Below, piece by piece: positions 57,821 to 64,000 of a stretch of 64,000 nucleotides of DNA. The number at the start of each line of letters is the position of its first letter. Position 1 is the first letter of the stretch. The position numbers and the translations under genes are program-made. The stretch lies in assembly GCF_014642655.1 (NCBI RefSeq), contig NZ_BMIR01000014.1, forward strand, positions 1 through 64,000, written 5' to 3'. The notes below the pieces were generated by a model, which ran no database searches, had not been told where the DNA came from, and worked only from the letters and a program-made list of their open reading frames with translations. This stretch comes from Pullulanibacillus camelliae. Its GTDB lineage: Bacteria; Bacillota; Bacilli; Bacillales; Sporolactobacillaceae.

Positions 57821-57876
57821 ACACTTCAAAAGAACATATATTCGCAAAATATTATTATTTTTGGGAGGCGATTGCC

Positions 57877-58461
57877 ATGCAAGGTTATATACCAACAACT
57901 TTAGAAAAGTGGATATCAGACCGTTTTATCCAAAAAGGTATTTTCTATCCATGGGAACTTACTCCAAAACAAATTGCTGGAGCATTTGATATTGATTTTG
58001 ATGCTGATTTCTCTCCTGCTTTTTCCTCAGAAGAATTTGGAGAACCGTTTATAGTGGTGGACAAGCGAACTTCTCAAGAAATGCAAAAAGAACAATTCTT
58101 TCATGAACTCGGTCACATACTCCGACATGATGGTGATCAACGAGATGAAAATATGCCCGAATCCTTTCGTATGATGCAGGAAGCCGATGCACATTTGTTC
58201 ACTTTATATGCCGCTATTCCTTATCATATGCTAGATTTTAGTGCTAACAATACAATTGAAAGTATCATAGAGAGATTTAATGTCTCAAATGAAATCGCTA
58301 AAAATAGAGTCCTAGGCATAAAACGTAAATTATATTATCAAAGACCAATCAAACAAAACAAACCAATTAATTTACAAAGATTCCATCCAAATCAATATTC
58401 AAAAGAGACTCAGAAGATTCTGCAACAGTTAAAGAATCAAACGGGGGTATCGTGGTTATGA
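57877..58461 (+). CDS. ImmA/IrrE-type metalloprotease
   Basis: 194 residues with HELGHILRH (zinc HExxH) and an acidic helix QEADAHLFTLYAAIP carrying the third ligand. In ICEBs1 the homologue ImmA cuts the repressor ImmR after DNA damage. Here it should act on the CI-like protein to induce the phage. GGGAGGCG precedes the ATG. Confidence 0.88.
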   Translation: MQGYIPTTLEKWISDRFIQKGIFYPWELTPKQIAGAFDIDFDADFSPAFSSEEFGEPFIVVDKRTSQEMQKEQFFHELGHILRHDGDQRDENMPESFRMMQEADAHLFTLYAAIPYHMLDFSANNTIESIIERFNVSNEIAKNRVLGIKRKLYYQRPIKQNKPINLQRFHPNQYSKETQKILQQLKNQTGVSWL

Positions 58462-58814
58462 AAAATATTTTATATGTGAATTTTGAATCTGATGGTTCTG
58501 AACGGCCAATATGGTTAGTGATCAATTTTGATTTAGATGGCATACCTTGGTCGCAGAAAAGGATTGATATTAATGTCTCCAGGTATACCACAGAAAATGT
58601 TTCTGACTTAATGGATGATGTTATAGGTACTCCAGTCTTTATGAGGGAACTTACATTGTCTCGGATATATGGAAAACACATTGGTATAAACTTGGAGTCT
58701 TTACAAAGCCGATTATGGTCAGAGCAAACGGACCCTTCAATAGTAGAGCGATTAATTTTATTGGTTAGTGACATTGCAGAAATTATCTCAATAGACGAGG
58801 AGATGTTTTTATGA
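58458..58814 (+). CDS. Hypothetical protein between immA and integrase
   Basis: 118 residues from the ATG at 58458 (a GTG at 58452 is possible), preceded by GGGGG. Soluble, acidic (VNFESDGSERPIWLVINFDLDGIPWSQ). Overlaps both neighbours by a few bases, so the three are translated together. Not recognised. Confidence 0.6.
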   Translation: MKNILYVNFESDGSERPIWLVINFDLDGIPWSQKRIDINVSRYTTENVSDLMDDVIGTPVFMRELTLSRIYGKHIGINLESLQSRLWSEQTDPSIVERLILLVSDIAEIISIDEEMFL

Positions 58815-59938
58815 AAATACCTAAAATTGAGCAACGCGGAGACATTTACTCTCTTAGAATTAGCTATAAAGAAGCTGGCGAGTATAAACAAGTGCGCATT
58901 TCAAATCGATCCAAAACCGCTTTAAAAAGAGAATATTTACGGATTATAAAAGAACTACAAGACGGAAGTTATGTAAAAATAGAAGAGATGTCAATGGAGG
59001 ATATGCTTACGAAATGGTTAGAACATAAACGTCGTAATGTCGCAATGGGCACTTATATCCATTATAGATCATACGTAAATAATCATCTTATCCCTCACTT
59101 TGGTCATATTAACGTCAACGAAATGAAGCCCTCTTATATTCAGGAATTTTATGATCAACTTATCGAGGATGAAGTGCTTTCTAATCAATCCATCGTACAT
59201 TTACACAGAACGCTTAATAATGCCTTTAAAAAGGCGATTGAGTGGGAGTGGGCTATAAAAAATCCTGCTAACGTTATAAAGCCTCCTAAGCCCGAAAAAT
59301 ATGAAATGAAAACTTGGGATGAATTCGAAGTCCAAGAATTTTTAAAAATTTCTCAGGATGATCGATTTTATATAGTATACCTATTAGCTCTTACAACAGG
59401 GATGAGAAAGGGGGAAATTTTAGGATTAAGATGGCAGGATATTGATATTAATAATCAAATATTATCAGTGCGGCAAGCCATTACGCGTGAAAGGGTCGGA
59501 GGATATGGAGTGGGTAAATTAAAGACTGATAAAAGTTACAGGAGCATTTCATTGTTTGATCATGTAATAAAGGAACTAACGGAGTACCGCTCATTGCAGC
59601 GTAAATATATTATGAAACACCGCAAAACATTTAATGATCAAGGTTTTGTCATAGCTGATCTTAACGGCTCATTTATATGGCCTAGAAATTTGGATAGACA
59701 TTGGTATGATCTTTTACAAAAATCCGCATTAAAAAAAATTAGGTTCCATGAAATGCGACACACTCATGCCACGCTCTTATTAAAACAGGGTGTCCATCCG
59801 AAAGTGGTACAAGAAAGATTAGGACATTCATCTATTAATATTACATTAGATACTTATTCTCATGTTATCCCAAATATACAAAAGGCAGCAGCGGAACAAT
59901 TTGGCGTCCAACTTTTTGGTGATAGACAATCAAAATAA
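58811..59938 (+). CDS. int: Tyrosine integrase
   Basis: 375 residues. N-terminal arm-binding domain (YSLRISYKEAGEYKQVRIS), SAM-like core-binding domain (MLTKWLEHKRRNVAMGTYIHY), catalytic domain with Arg in TTGMRKGEILGLRW, HEMRHTH (His, Arg), LGHSS (His) and the tyrosine in LDTYSH. It lies 85 bp from the tRNA-Arg attachment site and joins the phage to it. Confidence 0.95.
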   Translation: MKIPKIEQRGDIYSLRISYKEAGEYKQVRISNRSKTALKREYLRIIKELQDGSYVKIEEMSMEDMLTKWLEHKRRNVAMGTYIHYRSYVNNHLIPHFGHINVNEMKPSYIQEFYDQLIEDEVLSNQSIVHLHRTLNNAFKKAIEWEWAIKNPANVIKPPKPEKYEMKTWDEFEVQEFLKISQDDRFYIVYLLALTTGMRKGEILGLRWQDIDINNQILSVRQAITRERVGGYGVGKLKTDKSYRSISLFDHVIKELTEYRSLQRKYIMKHRKTFNDQGFVIADLNGSFIWPRNLDRHWYDLLQKSALKKIRFHEMRHTHATLLLKQGVHPKVVQERLGHSSINITLDTYSHVIPNIQKAAAEQFGVQLFGDRQSK

Positions 59939-59945
59939 TTACCCA

Positions 59946-59969
59946 TTCTGACCAAATTCTGACCAAATT
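59946..59969 (+). repeat. Integrase arm-type sites, right end
   Basis: TCTGACCAAAT twice with an 11-bp period, directly after the integrase gene, matching the pair at 11,695-11,714. Confidence 0.6.
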
Positions 59970-60023
59970 TATTTCCAATAAAATTATTCAGTTTAAAAAT
60001 CATTGATATATCAAGGTTTTAAG

Positions 60024-60071
60024 TGGCGGCCCCGAGAGGATTCGAACCTCCGACGCATGGTTTAGGAAACC
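60024..60071 (-). other. Prophage attachment site, right copy (inside intact tRNA-Arg)
   Basis: 48 bp identical to 11,535-11,582. Here the following bases complete the tRNA, so the phage-borne 3' part restored the gene. Confidence 0.95.
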
Positions 60072-60099
60072 AACGCTCTATCCCCTGAGCTACGGGGCC
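60024..60099 (-). tRNA. tRNA-Arg(CCU)
   Basis: 76 nt on the minus strand including encoded CCA. Acceptor GGCCCCG/CGGGGCC, D arm with AGCTCAGGGGATAGAGC, anticodon loop TTCCTAA (CCU, codon AGG), T loop GGTTCGAATCC. It is the integration target of the prophage and is intact after integration. Confidence 0.96.
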
Positions 60100-60170
60100 T
60101 TGTCAAACGACACATTAACCATTATACAAAAATAATCTTAGATTGAAAAGTACAGTACCTCTTAACCAAA

Positions 60171-60206
60171 GAAAAGCAGTCTCATGAAAGGAGACTGCTT
60201 TTATAA
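60171..60206 (-). terminator. Terminator of the cold-shock gene
   Basis: AAAGCAGTCTC and GAGACTGCTTTT pair around a seven-base loop on the minus strand, then T-rich. Confidence 0.8.
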
Positions 60207-60223
60207 AGTCTAATTATTAATGC

Positions 60224-60424
60224 TTATGCTTTTACAACGTTAGCAGCTTGTGGTCCACGGCTACCTTCTACGATTTCAAACTGGACATCTTGACCTTCTT
60301 CTAAGGTCTTGAATCCCTCTTCTTGGATAGCGGAATAGTGAACGAATACATCATTGCCGCCTTCAACTTCGATAAATCCATAACCCTTTTCTGCATTGAA
60401 CCATTTTACTTTACCGTTTTGCAT
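60224..60424 (-). CDS. Cold-shock protein (CspA/B family)
   Basis: 66 residues, one OB-fold cold-shock domain with both RNA-binding motifs ([11 protein letters not shown] and DVFVHYSAI). It melts RNA structures at low temperature. The promoter at 60,615-60,643 would give an untranslated leader of about 180 nt, which is the usual way such genes are controlled by temperature. Confidence 0.96.
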   Translation of the reverse strand: MQNGKVKWFNAEKGYGFIEVEGGNDVFVHYSAIQEEGFKTLEEGQDVQFEIVEGSRGPQAANVVKA

Positions 60425-60614
60425 CTTAATCCTCCTAAAACCATGCGCAGATGGCGCTTTGAGATCTAACCATTCACCACTTACATAAAATCTAAGTAAT
60501 CATGTACCAAATAAGCCTTCATCAAAAGTGAAGGAGGTAAAAACTACTCCACTTCCAACGAAGGCTTTTCATTCTTACTCCTAGCTTATATAAAATAGTA
60601 AAATGGTTGACCTT
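60425..60614 (-). promoter_or_regulatory. Long structured leader of the cold-shock gene
   Basis: Untranslated stretch with a strong stem AAGCCTTC/GAAGGCTT (in both strands) and further short stems. Its length fits the cold-shock thermosensor leaders of csp genes. No open frame is seen. Confidence 0.5.
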
Positions 60615-60643
60615 AATTTATCATAGCCCCAGAGCTATGTCAA
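60615..60643 (-). promoter_or_regulatory. Promoter of the cold-shock gene
   Basis: Minus strand -35 TTGACA (60638-60643), 17-bp spacer with a TAGC...GCTA inverted repeat, -10 TAAATT (60615-60620). Confidence 0.65.
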
Positions 60644-60646
60644 GAC

Positions 60647-61192
60647 TTAGAATAGTTTATATATTTCATTTTGTAAGCCCTTTAATAAGATATTTTTCGC
60701 TATTTTTTTACTTAATTCGTCATATATTGTCTCATAATACCATTTTTGATTGTTTTTACCGCTGTTAAATCGCCTCCATAAGGCTTCTCCATAGACTTCA
60801 TATTCGGAATTCATTGATCGTAAATTATGTAGTTTATCAGCACAAATAATCAAACATATCTCTTCTGAAGCCCTCTTTATGGATTGAATGGTATGTTGTT
60901 TTCGCTCTTGCCAAGGTTTTGATTTATCAGGCTCAGAGCAACCTAAAACATACTCTGCCACAGTGCTGCCAAATTCCCCCTGTAATTGCTCATAGGTGGT
61001 CTCTGTATCCTCAAGAGTATCATGGAGTAATCCGGCAATCACAACATCCTCAGAACAGCCGATCTGGCTTAGAAGCATCGCCACTGAAAAGGGATGAGAA
61101 ATATAGGGGATACCGGTAGCTTTTCTTTCCTGTTTCTTGTGCGCCTTCGCTGCAAAAGCGATGGCTCGATCAAGCTTGGTTAATCCTGACAT
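60647..61192 (-). CDS. HD-domain hydrolase, MESH1/RelA-SpoT-hydrolase-like
   Basis: 181 residues from the ATG at 61192 (GAAGG before it; an ATG at 61213 is possible). HD motifs of the RelA/SpoT hydrolase type: AAKAHKKQERKATGIPYISHP, LLHDTLEDTETTYEQL (HD and ED), and ICADKLHNLRSM. There is no synthetase part. Such small proteins break down (p)ppGpp or related nucleotides. Substrate unproven. Confidence 0.8.
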   Translation of the reverse strand: MSGLTKLDRAIAFAAKAHKKQERKATGIPYISHPFSVAMLLSQIGCSEDVVIAGLLHDTLEDTETTYEQLQGEFGSTVAEYVLGCSEPDKSKPWQERKQHTIQSIKRASEEICLIICADKLHNLRSMNSEYEVYGEALWRRFNSGKNNQKWYYETIYDELSKKIAKNILLKGLQNEIYKLF

Positions 61193-61396
61193 CTTTTTAC
61201 CTTCTTTCAACACTTTCTGACTTTATTTTACCATGATAAAATAAAGAAAACTTAGCTTGTCGCCAATCCCTTAATGGTGAAAGTCAAAGCCTAAGCTTAT
61301 GCTCTCTTCCTTAAAGCGTCAGCGGAAGGCTATAAGTTCTGATAGTATAAGAAAGACATGTTCATGTGAAATGTTTAATTGAAAGCAGGGATTGAT

Positions 61397-62032
61397 TTGA
61401 CTAAAGTACCTTATGTGGCCATTGAAGGACCCATCGGCGTTGGCAAAACCACACTTGCCCGTGCGCTGGCAAGTGCCTTGAATTTTAAATGTTATGAAGA
61501 AGTTGTTGAGGGTCATCCTCTATTAAAAGCCTTTTACGACAATATGGAGCAAACAAGCTTCCAGACCGAAATGTTTTTTCTCACGCATCGTTATGAACAA
61601 TTAGAAGCGATCAGTAGGGATTTACAGGCTGGACAGTCCATTGTTGCTGATTACCATATTTTCAAAAATAAATTATTTGCTGAACAGACATTAAAAAAGC
61701 ATCATTACAACAAATTTACGCAAATCTATGATATTTTAATCAAGGATCTTCCCAGCCCTAATGTCCTTGTTTATTTAAAAGCTTCATTAGATGAGCTCCT
61801 GTTTCGTATAAAAAAAAGAAATCGAGCGGCTGAGGAACATTTATCTGCTGATTATCTTAAGCAGCTCGTCCAATCTTACGAGCAATGGATACCTGCTTTT
61901 AAATCTCAGCATCCAGAGGTTGTCGTTTTGGAGATTGAAACGGATGCTCTCAATCTTGCGGACAACCCTGAGCATATCCACGCAGCATTAAACTTAATTC
62001 AGAAGCATATTCAACAAGGAGTATCTCAATGA
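61397..62032 (+). CDS. dgk: Deoxyguanosine kinase
   Basis: 211 residues from the TTG at 61397 (the open frame also begins at a TTG at 61379). It has the P-loop EGPIGVGKTTLA, FYDNMEQTSFQTEMFFLTHRY and ADYHIFKNKLFAEQTL, as in B. subtilis Dgk, which phosphorylates purine deoxynucleosides. It overlaps dck by four bases. Confidence 0.9.
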   Translation: MTKVPYVAIEGPIGVGKTTLARALASALNFKCYEEVVEGHPLLKAFYDNMEQTSFQTEMFFLTHRYEQLEAISRDLQAGQSIVADYHIFKNKLFAEQTLKKHHYNKFTQIYDILIKDLPSPNVLVYLKASLDELLFRIKKRNRAAEEHLSADYLKQLVQSYEQWIPAFKSQHPEVVVLEIETDALNLADNPEHIHAALNLIQKHIQQGVSQ

Positions 62033-62688
62033 ACAAAGAAGCCATTCAACATTTATTTCCTAAAAAAGCCTTGATTACAGTTGCTGGTACTGTTGGTGTT
62101 GGCAAAACAACTTTTGCAACAACAGTTGCTGACATGCTCGGCTACCATACATCGATGGAAAAGGTCGACGGCAATCCCTACCTAGATAAATTTTATGATG
62201 ACTTCAAGCGGTGGGCCTTTCATTTACAAATCTATTTTCTTGCTGAACGCTTTAAAGAGCATAAAAAAATCATTGACGCCCCATACGGTGTCGTTCAGGA
62301 CCGTTCCATTTATGAAGATACGGGGATCTTTGCCCGAATGCATTACGAAAAAGGGAATATGACCAAGGTTGACTTTGATACTTACACCGAGCTTTTTGAT
62401 GCCATGGTCCTAACCCCTTATTTTCAGCCACCGGACGTCCTTGTTTACCTTGAGGGCTCATTTCAACAGGTTTTGGAAAGAGTAAAAACGAGGGGACGAG
62501 AAATGGAGAAGCAAACACCTATAGAATATTGGAAGGAAATGCATGAGCGGTACCAACACTGGATCGACACCTTCAACTATTGCCCAGTGGTCCGCGTCAA
62601 TATTGATCAGTACGACCTTCATCATCATCCTGAAAGCATCGAACCGATCTTAGAAGAAATTGCAGCAGCCATTACTGTAAAAAGATAA
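62029..62688 (+). CDS. dck: Deoxyadenosine/deoxycytidine kinase
   Basis: 219 residues. P-loop AGTVGVGKTTFA, FYDDFKRWAFHLQIYFLAERF, QDRSIYEDTGIFARMHYEKG (DRS motif) and LEGSFQQVLERVKTRGREME lid. Salvage of deoxynucleosides together with dgk; both stand near serS as in B. subtilis. Confidence 0.93.
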   Translation: MNKEAIQHLFPKKALITVAGTVGVGKTTFATTVADMLGYHTSMEKVDGNPYLDKFYDDFKRWAFHLQIYFLAERFKEHKKIIDAPYGVVQDRSIYEDTGIFARMHYEKGNMTKVDFDTYTELFDAMVLTPYFQPPDVLVYLEGSFQQVLERVKTRGREMEKQTPIEYWKEMHERYQHWIDTFNYCPVVRVNIDQYDLHHHPESIEPILEEIAAAITVKR

Positions 62689-62702
62689 GCACTGGACACC
62701 TG

Positions 62703-62732
62703 CTCCCCTTTGTTGCAAAGGGGAGGTTTTTA
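62703..62732 (+). terminator. Terminator of dgk-dck
   Basis: CTCCCCTTTG and CAAAGGGGAG form a perfect ten-pair stem around TTG, followed by GTTTTT. Confidence 0.9.
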
Positions 62733-62934
62733 TGCGATCAAAATTTATACCTCTTCGCCACCCGAGATGTGACGATTAGCCAAGTTTTTCTAGAAATAGT
62801 CTTGTCTTTTGTTGTATTCAAGCCGCGAAAACATCACTGGCTATGTTTTATCCTCAAAATCACGTCAATAGATAAGAAAAAACGAGAGAGAAAAATGGTT
62901 ATCCGTAAAGCGTTCAACTTATTAATTCTGATAT

Positions 62935-63245
62935 TATTAAGAAAAACCGGGCGAAAAGCATGCCAGGTCCTTGTCCTTAGTATAGAGCATCATCAGATAT
63001 GGAAGAGGCTTCGTTGCCTGGTCAAGTGAATGGGAGCGCAAGGCACGCGATTAGGAACACTCTAAAATCGTGTGTTCCTCGGGCGCCGCTACCTCATGAT
63101 GCGGAGACTAGAGTCCTGCGGGAAGTGGGAGATCGGTAAGACATTAGCAGCGCGAAGGCGCGAGGAGGCTTACCACTCCCCCGCGGAAAGCGAGCGGCCT
63201 GGAGCGGAAATCCGCATCGTCCTCATGATCAGAAATTTTAGACTT
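62935..63245 (+). repeat. Dispersed intergenic repeat, second locus
   Basis: Diverged copy of the unit at 8,366-8,600: AAAAACCGGGCGAAAAGCAT start, TTGCCTGGTCAAGTG, TCCTGCGGGAAGTGGGAG, AGGCTTACCACTCCCCCGCG and CCTCATGATCAGAAATTTTA end. It contains an extra segment of about 65 bp (near 63,045-63,110) absent in the first copy. No gene is seen in 62,740-63,250. Confidence 0.65.
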
Positions 63246-63256
63246 GTTGATCTTTC

Positions 63257-63286
63257 AAAAAAACCATTCGTAAACGAATGGTTTTA
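63257..63286 (-). terminator. Terminator of tRNA-Ser(UGA)
   Basis: AAAACCATTCG and CGAATGGTTTT pair around TTTA, followed by seven T on the minus strand, about 20 bp after the tRNA end. Confidence 0.8.
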
Positions 63287-63304
63287 GGATTTATAAAATA
63301 TGTA

Positions 63305-63397
63305 TGGCGGAGGAGGAGGGATTCGAACCCCCGCGAGCCGTGAAGCCCCTGTCGGTTTTCAAGACCGATCCCTTCAGCCGGACTTGGGTACTCCTCC
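63305..63397 (-). tRNA. tRNA-Ser(UGA)
   Basis: 93-nt class II tRNA on the minus strand: acceptor GGAGGAG/CTCCTCC, anticodon loop CTTGAAA (UGA, codon UCA), long variable arm, T loop GGTTCGAATCC, encoded CCA. Next to serS as in B. subtilis. Confidence 0.95.
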
Positions 63398-63414
63398 GTA
63401 TCGGACTGATAGTA

Positions 63415-63443
63415 ATATTATCACATACAAAAGGACAGCGCAA
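63415..63443 (-). promoter_or_regulatory. Probable promoter of tRNA-Ser(UGA)
   Basis: Minus strand -35 TTGCGC (63438-63443), 17-bp spacer, -10 TAATAT (63415-63420), 17 bp before the tRNA. Confidence 0.5.
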
Positions 63444-63568
63444 GCCGCTTAAGGATAATCGCAATTATTAAATTATTCCCACCCATTTTGAATATCTCCT
63501 GCGAAATATCCCGTAAACAACCGCTCGTCTAAAGGGGGACTTTTTCTTCCTTCTCCGTCATCACCATT

Positions 63569-64000
<432 letters not shown>

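Larger units (their letters stand above)
11535..60071. mobile_element. Siphovirus prophage integrated in tRNA-Arg(CCU)
   Basis: About 48.5 kb between 48-bp direct repeats of a tRNA-Arg 3' end. It contains integrase, a CI/Cro-type switch, antirepressor, replication and recombination genes, terminase, portal, scaffold, capsid, tail, tape measure, lysis genes and a csf operon. The order of structural genes (portal, Phage_min_cap2, DUF4355 scaffold, capsid, three minor capsid proteins, tail tube, Gp15, tape measure) is like Listeria A118-type siphoviruses. All core modules look intact; one small XRE gene is broken. Confidence 0.95.

Noticed and set aside
62769-63287. Small rightward protein genes after dck
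   Set aside because: These frames lie in the dispersed repeat, lack ribosome sites and change frame between copies.

Overview
This window comes from an endospore-forming Bacillaceae-type firmicute chromosome interrupted by a complete-looking siphovirus prophage. The flanks keep the gene neighbourhood known from Bacillus subtilis, read on the minus strand. At the left end are tandem rRNA-operon promoters (P1/P2), bofA, yaaL, recR, yaaK, dnaX, the SRP RNA gene (scr), a tRNA-Ser and tadA. At the right end are dgk/dck, a second tRNA-Ser and serS. bofA (inhibitor of pro-sigma-K processing) and several Bacillaceae-only families (DUF3231, YpzG-like) support a spore former. I cannot name the species.

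Left flank (1-11,534): the recR/dnaX operon, scr, tRNA-Ser(CGA) and tadA, then a uracil permease, a YetJ/BI-1 channel, an AAC(3)-type acetyltransferase, small proteins and a glycerophosphodiesterase. Right flank (60,072-64,000): tRNA-Arg(CCU), a cold-shock gene with a long leader, a MESH1-like hydrolase, dgk-dck, a dispersed intergenic repeat, tRNA-Ser(UGA) and the 3' part of serS.

Prophage (about 48.5 kb between identical 48-bp copies of the 3' part of tRNA-Arg(CCU), 11,535-11,582 and 60,024-60,071). From left to right: (i) a left accessory arm with an SOS-controlled yolD-like gene, several small rightward genes with strong operator-bearing promoters, and a DUF1874 protein of the AcrIII-1 ring-nuclease family; (ii) a leftward late operon for lysis (XhlA-like, endolysin, holin), host-recognition tail, tail tube, minor capsid proteins, major capsid, scaffold, portal and terminase, with an architecture like Listeria A118-type phages; (iii) a leftward operon (about 38.9-44.7 kb) of type IV-B CRISPR-Cas-like genes: a LexA-type winged-helix protein, csf1, a cas11-like gene, csf2 (cas7), csf3 (cas5), a Cas6-like gene, a CysH-like PP-loop ATPase and a polytopic transporter-like protein; (iv) recombination and replication genes (RecU, dUTPase, Dam, SSB, DnaC-like loader, winged-helix initiator, RecT, YqaJ); (v) the lysogeny switch (Rha antirepressor, Cro-like and CI-like XRE proteins on either side of palindromic operators, ImmA protease) and a tyrosine integrase next to the intact tRNA.

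The most unusual cargo is the csf operon. No CRISPR array and no DinG/RecD helicase gene are visible, but a Cas6-like protein is present, which I do not expect in subtype IV-B, and the CysH-like and transporter-like genes lie in the same leftward gene run. The same prophage also carries a predicted cyclic-tetra-adenylate nuclease, the kind of protein that disarms type III CRISPR. Two RNA candidates stand out: a roughly 200-nt element between the late regulator and terminase genes, and a leader upstream of rha with mutually exclusive hairpins.
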